This document shows positions 17,276-25,087 of a stretch of DNA of 64,000 nucleotides, piece by piece. Origin of the DNA: JAOPZW01 sp963806015 (GTDB lineage Bacteria; Actinomycetota; Thermoleophilia; Solirubrobacterales; Solirubrobacteraceae); NCBI GenBank assembly GCA_963806015.1, contig CAWDWM010000002.1:496001-560000 (forward strand), read 5' to 3'. The position numbers and the translations under genes were made by a program. Numbering within the stretch: the stretch's first letter is position 1; each line of letters begins with the position of its first letter. The notes under the pieces were generated by a model. The model saw only the letters and a program-made list of their open reading frames with translations. It was not told where the DNA came from and did no database searches.

Positions 17276-17755
17276 CTAGGCCCTCCGCACCGTGGCCACC
17301 GCCAGCGCTGCGACGCCCTCGCCGCGCCCCACGAAGCCCATCCCCTCACCGGTCGACGCCTTCACGTTGACCTGCTCGGGCGCCACCGCGAGCCCGTCGG
17401 CCAGCGACGCGCGGATCGCGTCGCGGTGGGGCGCGAGCTTGGGCCGCTCCATGACCACGGTGGCGTCGACGTGGGCGATCGCGAACCCCCGATCGGCGAG
17501 CGTGGCGACGACGGTGCGCAGCAGCAGCATCGAGTCGGCGTCGCGGTACTGCTCGTCGGTGTCGGGGAAGTGCTGGCCGATGTCGCCCATCGCGGCGGCG
17601 CCGAGCAGCGCGTCGATGACCGCGTGGGTGAGCACGTCGGCGTCGGAGTGGCCGTCGAGGCCGAGCTCGTGGGCGATCGCGACCCCGCCGAGGATGAGCG
17701 GGCGCCCGGCCACGAGCCGGTGCGAGTCCCAGCCGATGCCCGCGACGCTGGTCAT
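17276..17755 (-). CDS. ispF: 2-C-methyl-D-erythritol 2,4-cyclodiphosphate synthase
   Basis: A 159-residue MEP-pathway enzyme converting CDP-ME 2-phosphate to ME-cPP. The start region GIGWDSHRL holds metal ligands Asp and His, followed by LILGGVAI, LGLDGHSDADVLTHAVIDALLGAA and DIGQHFPDTDEQYRDADS, with C-terminal KASTGEGMGFVGRGEGVAA. Full length. The ATG overlaps the upstream PHP gene stop by 4 nt. Its pathway partner ispD is about 11 kb away in the carD cluster rather than adjacent. Confidence 0.97.
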   Translation of the reverse strand: MTSVAGIGWDSHRLVAGRPLILGGVAIAHELGLDGHSDADVLTHAVIDALLGAAAMGDIGQHFPDTDEQYRDADSMLLLRTVVATLADRGFAIAHVDATVVMERPKLAPHRDAIRASLADGLAVAPEQVNVKASTGEGMGFVGRGEGVAALAVATVRRA

Positions 17756-18585
17756 CCGATCGGCTCCAGGTGCCGCTCGCGCCGCGCGAAGACCGCCAGC
17801 TCGCTCACCCCGAGCTCGCCGAGAAGCTCGAGCGCAAGGTCGTAGTCGCGGCCGAGGTCCTCGGGGGTGTGGGCGTCGCTGGACAGGGCGATCGGGTTGC
17901 CGGCATCGACCACCATCTCGAGGAACGCCCGCGCCGGGTACAGCTCGCCCACGGGCTTGCGCAGTCCCGCGGTGGAGACCTCGACCGCGATGCCCGACGC
18001 GGCGATTCCCTCCATCGCTGTGTCGTAGAAGCGCCGCAGGTCGCCGTCGGGCCACGGGCGCTGGGCGGGACCCCAATACTTGACGAGATCCGGGTGGGCC
18101 AGGATGTCGAACATCCCGCTCGCGGCGGCCTGCCCCAGCCACTGGAAGTACGTGCGCCACACCTTCTCGGGCTCGCTCGCCGCCGACCAGATGTCGTAGC
18201 GGTCGTAGTCGAGCGCGCCGTCGCCGACGAAGTGGATCGAGCCGACCACGTAGTCGAAGTCGCGGCCGCTCAGCAGCGCGGCCATGCGGTCCTCGCCCCC
18301 GGGAATGAAGTCGGCCTCGATGCCCAGCTTGAGATCGGTCTGCTCGCGCACGAACGCGCAGTAGGCGTCGAGATCGTCGCGGGCGGAGTGGCGCCACAGC
18401 TCGTGCTGCCACACCTCGAGCGCCTGGGTGAAGCGGTAGACGTGCTCGGCCACCCCGAGCTCCTCGATGCCGCGCTCGGTCGCGCTCGCCCGGTAGCGCT
18501 CGGCGTTGGCGGCCGTCAGATAGCGCTCGGCCGGCGTTGCGTCGACATCGTCGGGGCGCAGGTGGACGTGGTAGTCGGTCAGCAC
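17752..18585 (-). CDS. PHP-domain phosphatase (HisJ-type histidinol-phosphatase-like)
   Basis: A 277-residue PHP-fold metallohydrolase starting MLTDYHVHLRPD (HxH), with GVAEHVYRF, GIEADFIPG, VVGSIHFV, DILAHPDLVKYWG, EVSTAGLRKPVGELYP and SSDAHTPEDLG. The full set of PHP metal ligands is visible. The layout matches HisJ-like histidinol-phosphate phosphatases, but no his genes are adjacent, so the physiological substrate is uncertain. It is translationally coupled to ispF. Confidence 0.88.
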   Translation of the reverse strand: MLTDYHVHLRPDDVDATPAERYLTAANAERYRASATERGIEELGVAEHVYRFTQALEVWQHELWRHSARDDLDAYCAFVREQTDLKLGIEADFIPGGEDRMAALLSGRDFDYVVGSIHFVGDGALDYDRYDIWSAASEPEKVWRTYFQWLGQAAASGMFDILAHPDLVKYWGPAQRPWPDGDLRRFYDTAMEGIAASGIAVEVSTAGLRKPVGELYPARAFLEMVVDAGNPIALSSDAHTPEDLGRDYDLALELLGELGVSELAVFARRERHLEPIG

Positions 18586-18619
18586 GCGGCCGCGGATTCT
18601 CGCAGGGCGGCCCCGCAGG

Positions 18620-19294
18620 CTAGCGGTGCGGTGCGACCGTGCCGAGCAGCCGATGCAGCGGCTCCATCTGTGCGACGTCGGTCACGCACAGCAACCGATC
18701 GCCGGCTTGCAGGACCGTCTCGCCCGAGGCGGGCAGCACGCGTGCGCCGCGGATGACGACCACCGGCACGCATTCGGGCGGCCACGCGACCTCGCTCGCC
18801 AGGCTCCCGAGGACCGGCGACTGCTCCGGCAGCGTTGCCTCGACGAGCGCCGCGCGCCCGTCGGCGAGCTGCAGCAGCTCGACAAGGTCGCCCACGGCGA
18901 CCTGCTCCTCGATGAGCTGGGCGATCGTGTGGGGCGCGCTGACGAGCACGTCGACGCCCATGTCGGGCTCGTAGAGCCACGCGTTGGAGGCGTTCTTGAC
19001 CCGTCCCACGACCTGCGGCACGCTGAACTCGAACTTGGCCAGGCTCGACACGACCAGGTTGTCCTCGTCGTGGCCGGTGGCCGCGACCACGACGTCCATT
19101 GCCCGGACGCCGCTGCGCTCCAGCAGCGAGGGCTCCGTCGCGTCGCCGTGGACCACGGTGGCTCCGGACTCCTCGCGAGCGCGGTCGAGCCTGGTCGCGT
19201 CGCGGTCGATGACCACCACCTCGTGGCCGGCGCGCACGAGGATGCGGGCGAGGTAGCGCCCGACGTTGCCCCCACCGGCGACCAGCACCTTCAT
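18620..19294 (-). CDS. TrkA-family NAD-binding potassium-transport regulator (second of a pair)
   Basis: A 224-residue protein with RCK_N Rossmann fold (VLVAGGGNVGRYLARIL, VVIDRD at the NAD ribose position) and an RCK_C domain (about 140-220). It is encoded directly after another TrkA-like gene with ATGA overlap, the arrangement known for mycobacterial CeoB/CeoC. Such subunits form cytoplasmic rings gating Trk/Ktr channels. No TrkH/KtrB-like channel gene is present in the window. Confidence 0.9.
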   Translation of the reverse strand: MKVLVAGGGNVGRYLARILVRAGHEVVVIDRDATRLDRAREESGATVVHGDATEPSLLERSGVRAMDVVVAATGHDEDNLVVSSLAKFEFSVPQVVGRVKNASNAWLYEPDMGVDVLVSAPHTIAQLIEEQVAVGDLVELLQLADGRAALVEATLPEQSPVLGSLASEVAWPPECVPVVVIRGARVLPASGETVLQAGDRLLCVTDVAQMEPLHRLLGTVAPHR

Positions 19295-19944
19295 CCGCGC
19301 ATCCCCAGGAAGGACTCGAAGCGGCCGTAGGCCTCGCGCGCCACGACGAAGCGCACCACGTCGTCGCGTTCGAAGCGGACGCCCAGCGTCGGCAGGATCG
19401 CCCGGCCCTCGCGCTCGATGACGGCGACGGCGATGTCGCCGGGAATGGTGACGTCCTGGACCGCGCGACCCTCGAGGTGCCTCGGCACCTGCACCCGGAT
19501 CTGCGCGACCTCGCCGTTGCCGAACTCGGTCTCGGTCTCGATCGCCGAGTGCAGCAGGACGTCGCGGATCGTCCCGGCCGACCACCGCACCGGCGACACG
19601 GTCCTGATCCCGTGCGCGCGGTAGATCTCGGCGCGGTCGGGGTCGTAGATCCGGGCCACGACGATCGGCACGCGGAAGCGCCGCCTGGCCGCGAGCGCGG
19701 CCACGATGTTGCGGTTGTCGCCCGCGGTGGCCGCAACGAAGGCATCGGCGCGCTCGAGCCGCGCCTGCTCGAGCACGTGGCGGTCGTAGCCGTAGCCGAC
19801 GATCTGCTCGCCCGCGAACCCGGGGCGCAGCGCGTCCATGGTGGCGGGGTCACGGTCGATGACCGCGACCTGATGGCCCTCGCCGTCGAGCATGTTGGCC
19901 ACGCGGCTTCCCAGCCGACCGCATCCGAGGACGATGACGCGCAT
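19291..19944 (-). CDS. TrkA-family NAD-binding potassium-transport regulator (first of a pair)
   Basis: A 217-residue RCK protein. Its N-terminus is IVLGCGRLGSRVANML with VAVIDRD, and its C-terminal RCK_C domain runs to FERDDVVRFVVAREAYGRF. It starts 2 bp after the stop of a P-type ATPase gene and overlaps the second TrkA gene by 4 nt, so ATPase-TrkA-TrkA is probably one operon. Confidence 0.9.
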   Translation of the reverse strand: MRVIVLGCGRLGSRVANMLDGEGHQVAVIDRDPATMDALRPGFAGEQIVGYGYDRHVLEQARLERADAFVAATAGDNRNIVAALAARRRFRVPIVVARIYDPDRAEIYRAHGIRTVSPVRWSAGTIRDVLLHSAIETETEFGNGEVAQIRVQVPRHLEGRAVQDVTIPGDIAVAVIEREGRAILPTLGVRFERDDVVRFVVAREAYGRFESFLGMRG

Positions 19945-19946
19945 CG

Positions 19947-22781
19947 CTACGCGATCCTCGCGTCGGGCGTCCGCCGGCGCACGTAGAGCTTGCGCAGCTC
20001 CTCCGCGAGCAGGGCGACGACGCCGAAGGCAGCCGGGACGGCCCAGTAGTAGGCGGGCAGCGCCGCGGTGCCGAACACGCTCTGCAAGGGAGGAGCGTAT
20101 GAGATCGCGAGCATGATGCCCACGCCCAGGGCCTGCGCGGCGACCAGGCGCCGGTTGGAGAAGATGCCGATCGAGAACACGCTGCGCCGATCGGTGCGCA
20201 CGGCGAAGCCGTTGAAGACCTGCGAGAAGACGATCGCCGCCTGGGTCATCGTGATCGCCTGGTGGTAGACGTGGTCCGAGCTCGACAGCGCGTCGCCCCA
20301 GCGCCAGCCGCCCTCGTAGAGCGCGAAGTAGAAGCTCGCGGTGGCGCCGACGGCCTGGATGAGCCCGAGAAAGACGAAACGCCCGATCACGCCGCGTGAC
20401 AGCAGCCGCTCGCCGCGTGGCCGCGGCGGCTGTTTCAGCAGCCCGGGCTCGGGCTCCTCGGCGCCGAGCGCCAGCGCGGGGAGCACGTCGCTGCCCAGGT
20501 CGATGGAGAGCACCTGCAGGGCGTTGAGCGGCACGACCGGCAGCCCGGCCAGGGTCGCGAAGACGATCGGGAAGAGCTCGCCGATGTTGTGCGTGAAGAG
20601 GTAGACCAGGAAGCGCCGGATGTTGTTGTAGACGGCGCGGCCGCGCTCGATCGCCTTGACGATCGTCGCGAAGGAGTCGTCGAGGAGGACCATGACGGCT
20701 GCCTCCTTGGCGACGTCGGTGCCCGCCACGCCCATCGCGACCCCGATGTCGGCGCGCTTGAGGGCGGGCGCGTCGTTGACCCCGTCGCCGGTCACCGCCA
20801 CGATCTCGCCGCGCGCCTTGAAGGCGTCGACCACCCGCAGCTTGTCCGCCGGCGCGACGCGCGCGAAGAGCAGCTCGCGGCCCTCGCGCACCGTGGCCAG
20901 CCTGGCTGCGAGCTCGTCGTCACCGATCCCCTCGAGCTCGGCGCCGGTCACCACATCCGGGTGTGGCGCGGTGACGATCCCGATCTTGCGCGCGATCGCC
21001 TCGGCCGTCAGCCCGTAGTCGCCGGTGATCATGACGATCGCGATCCCGGCCTCGCGCGCCTCGACCACGGCGTGGGCGACGTCCGGCCGCGGCGGATCCT
21101 GCAGCCCGACGAAGCCCAGGAACACGAGCTCGCGCTCGAGCTCGTCCGCGCCGGAGCCCGTGCCCGGCTCGAGCTCGCGGGTGGCCATGGCGAGCACGCG
21201 CAGGGCCTGGCCGGCGAAGTCGTCCACCGCGGCCTGGATCGCGTGGCGCCCCTGCGCTCCGAGCTCCCTCACGACCCCGTCCTCGGCGAGCCGCGTGGAC
21301 CGCGCGAGGATCTCCGAAGGGGCACCCTTCGCATAGAGCCGCTGCCGGCCGCCCTCCTGCACGACGACCGACATCCGCTTGCGCTCGGAGTCGAACGGCA
21401 CCTCGCGCAATCGCGGCGTCTGGCGCAGCTGCGCCTCGACGTCGTAGCCCGCCTTCGCCGCGAGCACCAGCAGCGCCCCCTCGGTCGGGTCGCCGAGAAT
21501 GCCCCAGCCGGTGTCCTCGTCGTGGACGAGCCGCGCGTCGTTGCACTGCACCCCCGCGCGCAACAGCAGGCGCAGGGCGTCGGGCATGGCCGCCGCTGCG
21601 ACGGGTCCCTCGTCGGCCTCCAGGCGGCCCTCGGGGGTATAGCCGATGCCGGTGGCGGTGAGCGACCGGCCGGCGCACCAGATCGCGCTGGCGGTCATCT
21701 CGCCCGCCGTGAGCGTGCCGGTCTTGTCGGTGCAGATGACCGTCGTCGAACCGAGGGTCTCGACCGAGCTCAGCCGCTTGATGAGCGCCTGCGAGGCCGC
21801 CATCCGCTGCACGCCGATCGCCAGCGAAACGGACATCACGGCCGGCAGTCCCTCCGGCACGAGGGCGACCATCACGCCCAGCGCGTAGAGGAAGGCGTCC
21901 ACGAACGGCGCGTGGGCGAGCAACCGCAGCGCGAGCAGGACGGTGCCGAGCGCCACGGCCACGATCGCCACGCGCCGGGCGGCGACCGCGACCTCCCGCT
22001 GAAGCGGGCTGCGATCGCTCTGGACCGAGCCCGCGAGCCGGTATATGTGCCCGAACTCGGTGTCGGCCCCGGTACCGAACACGACACCACGGCCGGTGCC
22101 GGATGCCACGCTCGTCCCCGCGAAGACCAGGTTGCGCGCCTGCACGCGCGGACCGTGCTCGAGCACCGGCTCCGACTGGCGGCGCACCGGCTGCGACTCG
22201 CCCGTCAGCGCCGCGTCGTTCGTCGTGAGCTCGGCGGTCTGGATGAGGCGGCAGTCGGCCGAGATGGCGTCGCCCTCTGCGAGCAGGACGACGTCACCCG
22301 GGACGAGCGCCTCGGCGGCCACTTCGAGCGGCGTCCCGTCGCGCAGGACGCGGGCGCGGGCGGGCAGGAGGCGCTTCAGGGCCTCGGCGGTGCGCTCCGC
22401 GCGGTACTCCTGCGTGAAGCCGATGATCGCGTTGAGCAGGACGACGGCGAAGATCGCCAGCGCGACCTTGAGGTTGTTCGACCCGCCGTGAACCAGGTAG
22501 GTCGCGAGTGTGATCGTGCCCGCGACCTCGAGCAGGATCGCGAAGAAGTCTCCGAACTGGGCCGCGAACCGCCACAGCGGCGAGGGGCGATGCAACTCGG
22601 GCAGGCGGTTGGGCCCGTGACGCTCCAGCGCCGCCTCGGCCGCCTCCGAGCTCAGGCCGGCGGGGCCGCTGCCGAGCGCCCGCAGCGCCTCCTGCTCGGG
22701 CAGGCGCTGGAGCGCGGCGTCGGCCCGCCCCGCCGCATCCGCGGCGTCGACGCCCGCCGCGCTCTGAGTCTGCTCCGCCAC
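19947..22781 (-). CDS. P2-type cation-transporting ATPase
   Basis: A 944-residue P-type ATPase with N-terminal cation_ATPase_N domain, actuator motif TGESQPV, phosphorylation site DKTGTLT, P-domain MITGDYGLTAEAIARKIGI and hinge TGDGVNDAPALKRADIGVAMG. M4 carries PEGLP, the P2A/Ca2+ or Na+/H+ type ion-binding motif. The ten-helix topology is complete, with a C-terminal basic end. The transported ion (Ca2+, Na+ or H+) cannot be fixed from the sequence. The TrkA pair immediately downstream suggests linkage to potassium and membrane-potential control. GTG start. Confidence 0.92.
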   Translation of the reverse strand: MAEQTQSAAGVDAADAAGRADAALQRLPEQEALRALGSGPAGLSSEAAEAALERHGPNRLPELHRPSPLWRFAAQFGDFFAILLEVAGTITLATYLVHGGSNNLKVALAIFAVVLLNAIIGFTQEYRAERTAEALKRLLPARARVLRDGTPLEVAAEALVPGDVVLLAEGDAISADCRLIQTAELTTNDAALTGESQPVRRQSEPVLEHGPRVQARNLVFAGTSVASGTGRGVVFGTGADTEFGHIYRLAGSVQSDRSPLQREVAVAARRVAIVAVALGTVLLALRLLAHAPFVDAFLYALGVMVALVPEGLPAVMSVSLAIGVQRMAASQALIKRLSSVETLGSTTVICTDKTGTLTAGEMTASAIWCAGRSLTATGIGYTPEGRLEADEGPVAAAAMPDALRLLLRAGVQCNDARLVHDEDTGWGILGDPTEGALLVLAAKAGYDVEAQLRQTPRLREVPFDSERKRMSVVVQEGGRQRLYAKGAPSEILARSTRLAEDGVVRELGAQGRHAIQAAVDDFAGQALRVLAMATRELEPGTGSGADELERELVFLGFVGLQDPPRPDVAHAVVEAREAGIAIVMITGDYGLTAEAIARKIGIVTAPHPDVVTGAELEGIGDDELAARLATVREGRELLFARVAPADKLRVVDAFKARGEIVAVTGDGVNDAPALKRADIGVAMGVAGTDVAKEAAVMVLLDDSFATIVKAIERGRAVYNNIRRFLVYLFTHNIGELFPIVFATLAGLPVVPLNALQVLSIDLGSDVLPALALGAEEPEPGLLKQPPRPRGERLLSRGVIGRFVFLGLIQAVGATASFYFALYEGGWRWGDALSSSDHVYHQAITMTQAAIVFSQVFNGFAVRTDRRSVFSIGIFSNRRLVAAQALGVGIMLAISYAPPLQSVFGTAALPAYYWAVPAAFGVVALLAEELRKLYVRRRTPDARIA

Positions 22782-22823
22782 TGGTCCGCAAGGGTCGCAG
22801 GCGCCCGGCTCGGGACCGTCGGC

Positions 22824-23306
22824 CTACGGCCCGCGGTCCTCGCGCGTCCGCGCCTCCAGCTTCGCCGCCTCGCGCTCGTTGAGCTCGCGGCCCTCGCGGG
22901 TGAACTCGAGCAGCAGCCCCAGCTGCTCCTCGCTGTAGCGCCGGAACAGGCGCTCGCCGAGGGCCATGTGCTCGCCGTAGTAGTCGCCCGCTCCCCCCTG
23001 TGCCCGCGGGTCGAGCTCGACCAGCACGCGGCGGCGGTCGGAGGGGTCCCGCGTGCGGCGGGCGAAGCCGGCGCGCTCCAGCCGGTCGAGGACGGTCGTG
23101 ATCGCGCCGGTGGTCAGGCCCGTCTCATCGGCCAGGCGCCCGGCGGGCACGGGCCCTTCGCGCTGGATCACGTCGAGGCAGCGCATGTCGGTGCGGTTGA
23201 GCCCGATCGCCTCCGCGACGGCCTGGTCGTAGCGATCGGTGGCGGCCTGCGAGCGCCGGACCTCGTAGACGAGCTGCTCGAAGAGGTGTCGTTTCTTGCT
23301 TGCCAA
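22824..23306 (-). CDS. MarR-family transcriptional regulator
   Basis: A 160-residue winged-helix regulator. The DNA-binding core is DMRCLDVIQREGPVPAGRLADETGLTTGAITTVLDRLERAGF with wing RTRDPSDRRRVLVEL. It is divergent from a DrrA/DrrB-type exporter operon, with only 29 bp between start codons. A near-perfect inverted repeat sits in that gap, so it probably represses both itself and the exporter until a drug-like ligand binds. The TTG start at 23306 begins MASKKRHLF. Confidence 0.9.
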   Translation of the reverse strand: MASKKRHLFEQLVYEVRRSQAATDRYDQAVAEAIGLNRTDMRCLDVIQREGPVPAGRLADETGLTTGAITTVLDRLERAGFARRTRDPSDRRRVLVELDPRAQGGAGDYYGEHMALGERLFRRYSEEQLGLLLEFTREGRELNEREAAKLEARTREDRGP

Positions 23307-23329
23307 TCTGATCTCTTGATGATTAAGAT
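23300..23329 (+). promoter_or_regulatory. Promoter of the ABC exporter with overlapping MarR operator
   Basis: TTGCCA (23300-23305), an 18-nt spacer and TAAGAT (23324-23329), then 6 nt to the ATG at 23336, giving a leaderless transcript. The inverted repeat TCTTGAT-G-ATTAAGA (23313-23327, 6 of 7 paired) overlaps the -10 box and is an AT-rich island in GC-rich DNA, as expected for a MarR operator. Confidence 0.7.
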
Positions 23330-23335
23330 ACTCGC

Positions 23336-24316
23336 ATGTCTAATGAATCAGCCATCGAGGCGCACGATCTTCGAAAGGCTTACCCACCGGGCGTCCAGGC
23401 GCTCGACGGCCTGAGCCTATCCGTGCGACCGGGCACCATCTTCGGGCTGCTCGGTCCCAATGGGGCGGGCAAGTCCACCACCGTGCGGATCCTGACCACC
23501 CTGTCGCGACCCGACAGCGGCGCCGCGCGCGTCGCCGGGATCGACGTGCTCGCCGAGCCCGTGCGCGTGCGCCGCGCCATCGGCGTCGTCGCCCAGAAGC
23601 ACGGGCTCGATCCCGAGGCGACGGGGCGCGAGAACCTCGTCCTGCAGGGCGAGTTCCACGCGATCACCGGCCGCGACCTGCGCGGTCGCGTCGGCGAGGC
23701 GCTCGAGCGCTTCGGGCTCGCCGACGGCGCCGACCGCCAGGCCAAGACCTACTCGGGCGGTATGCAGCGCCGGCTCGACCTGGCCATGGGCCTCATCCAC
23801 CGCCCCCAGGTCCTGTTCCTCGACGAGCCGACCACCGGGCTGGACCCCGAGGCGCGGGCCGAGCTCTGGCACGAGATCGAGCGCCTGGCGCGCGAGGAGC
23901 TCATGACGATCCTGCTCACCACCCACTACCTGGAGGAGGCCGACCGGCTCGCCTCCCAGCTGGCGATCGTCGATCGCGGGCGGATCGTCGTCCAGGGCAC
24001 GCCCGACCAGCTCAAGGCAGAGCTCGAGGGCGACAGGATCCAGGTCGAGCTCGTCGATGCCCAGGACGCCGCCGCCCGGCTGGCGCTCGCCGGCGTCAGC
24101 GGGGTCGGCGACGCCGCGCTCGACGGCCGGACGCTGCACGCCCGCGCCCGCGACGGCGCGGCAGCGATCCCCGCGGTGCTCGCCGCCCTCGACGCCCACG
24201 GCGTGCATGCGGCCTCGGTGACCCTCGCGCGGCCGTCGCTCGACGACGTCTACCTGCGCCACGCGGGACGCACGTTCGGCCGCGCCGATGCCGAGCACGA
24301 GGCGGTGGCGGCATGA
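23336..24316 (+). CDS. DrrA-type ABC transporter ATP-binding protein
   Basis: A 326-residue ATPase of the daunorubicin-resistance/ABC-2 exporter class. Walker A is GPNGAGKSTT, the signature is YSGGMQRRLDLA, Walker B is VLFLDEPTTGLDP, and the H-loop is TTHYLEEAD. The C-terminal DUF4162-like region (about 235-310) is typical of DrrA. It is followed with ATGA overlap by its permease. MarR control indicates drug or lipid efflux. Confidence 0.93.
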   Translation: MSNESAIEAHDLRKAYPPGVQALDGLSLSVRPGTIFGLLGPNGAGKSTTVRILTTLSRPDSGAARVAGIDVLAEPVRVRRAIGVVAQKHGLDPEATGRENLVLQGEFHAITGRDLRGRVGEALERFGLADGADRQAKTYSGGMQRRLDLAMGLIHRPQVLFLDEPTTGLDPEARAELWHEIERLAREELMTILLTTHYLEEADRLASQLAIVDRGRIVVQGTPDQLKAELEGDRIQVELVDAQDAAARLALAGVSGVGDAALDGRTLHARARDGAAAIPAVLAALDAHGVHAASVTLARPSLDDVYLRHAGRTFGRADAEHEAVAA

Positions 24317-25086
24317 CCGCCGTGCGCCAGACCTGGCAGGTGAACCTGCGCTACCTGCGCGTGCTGGGCCGCCAGCCCGCCTACCTGGGCATCACCCTGA
24401 CCCAGCCGATCATCTGGCTGCTGCTGTTCGGCGCGCTGTTCAAGGCGGTCACCGAGATCCCCGGCTTCCACGGCGGCTCCTACGTCGACTTCCTCACGCC
24501 CGGCGTGGTCGTCATGCTCGCCGTCTCCTCGGCCGGCTGGACGGGCATGAGCTTCATCGAGGACATCAACGCCGGCGTCATGGACCGCGTCCTCGTCTCC
24601 CCGGTGTGGCGCGGCGCGCTGAACCTGGGCAGCGTCGCCTACGCGATGATCACCATCGTCATCCAGACGGCGCTGATCGTGCTGCTCGCCCTGGTCCTGG
24701 GGGCGCACTACACCAACGGCGTCGGCGGCGTGCTCATCCTGCTCCTCGTGGCCGCGCTGCTCGGAGCGGCGTTCGCCTCGCTGTCGAACGGCATCGGGAT
24801 GCTGGCCCGCCAGCGCGAGACGCTGATCGGGGCGGTCAGCCTCGTCCTGCTGCCGCTGACCTTCCTGTCCTCGGCGCTCATGCAGCAGAGCCTCGTGCCG
24901 GGGTGGATCCGCACGGTCTCGAGGTTCAACCCGGTCAACTGGGCCGTGGAGGCCGGCCGCTCGGCCGCGATGCAGAAGCTCGACTGGGGGCTCGTGGCGA
25001 GCCGCGTCGGCCTGCTGGCGGCACTTGTCGTGCTGTGCGCGGCGTTCGCGACGCGCGCCTTCGCCACCTACCAGCGCTCGCTGTAG
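24313..25086 (+). CDS. ABC-2 type permease (DrrB-like)
   Basis: A 257-residue membrane protein with six predicted TM helices and the ABC-2 pattern LTQPIIWLLLFGALF, DFLTPGVVVML and PLTFLSSALMQQSLVPGW followed by RFNPVNWAVEAGR. It forms the membrane half of the exporter with the preceding ATPase. It ends 2 bp before the convergent RTX-propeller gene. Confidence 0.93.
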   Translation: MTAVRQTWQVNLRYLRVLGRQPAYLGITLTQPIIWLLLFGALFKAVTEIPGFHGGSYVDFLTPGVVVMLAVSSAGWTGMSFIEDINAGVMDRVLVSPVWRGALNLGSVAYAMITIVIQTALIVLLALVLGAHYTNGVGGVLILLLVAALLGAAFASLSNGIGMLARQRETLIGAVSLVLLPLTFLSSALMQQSLVPGWIRTVSRFNPVNWAVEAGRSAAMQKLDWGLVASRVGLLAALVVLCAAFATRAFATYQRSL

Positions 25087-25087
25087 A

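Noticed and set aside
20589..23414. A 941-codon open frame on the plus strand
   Set aside because: It lies opposite the intact P-type ATPase and MarR genes, has no domain, and its His/Arg/Gly/Asp-rich text is typical of antisense frames in GC-rich DNA.
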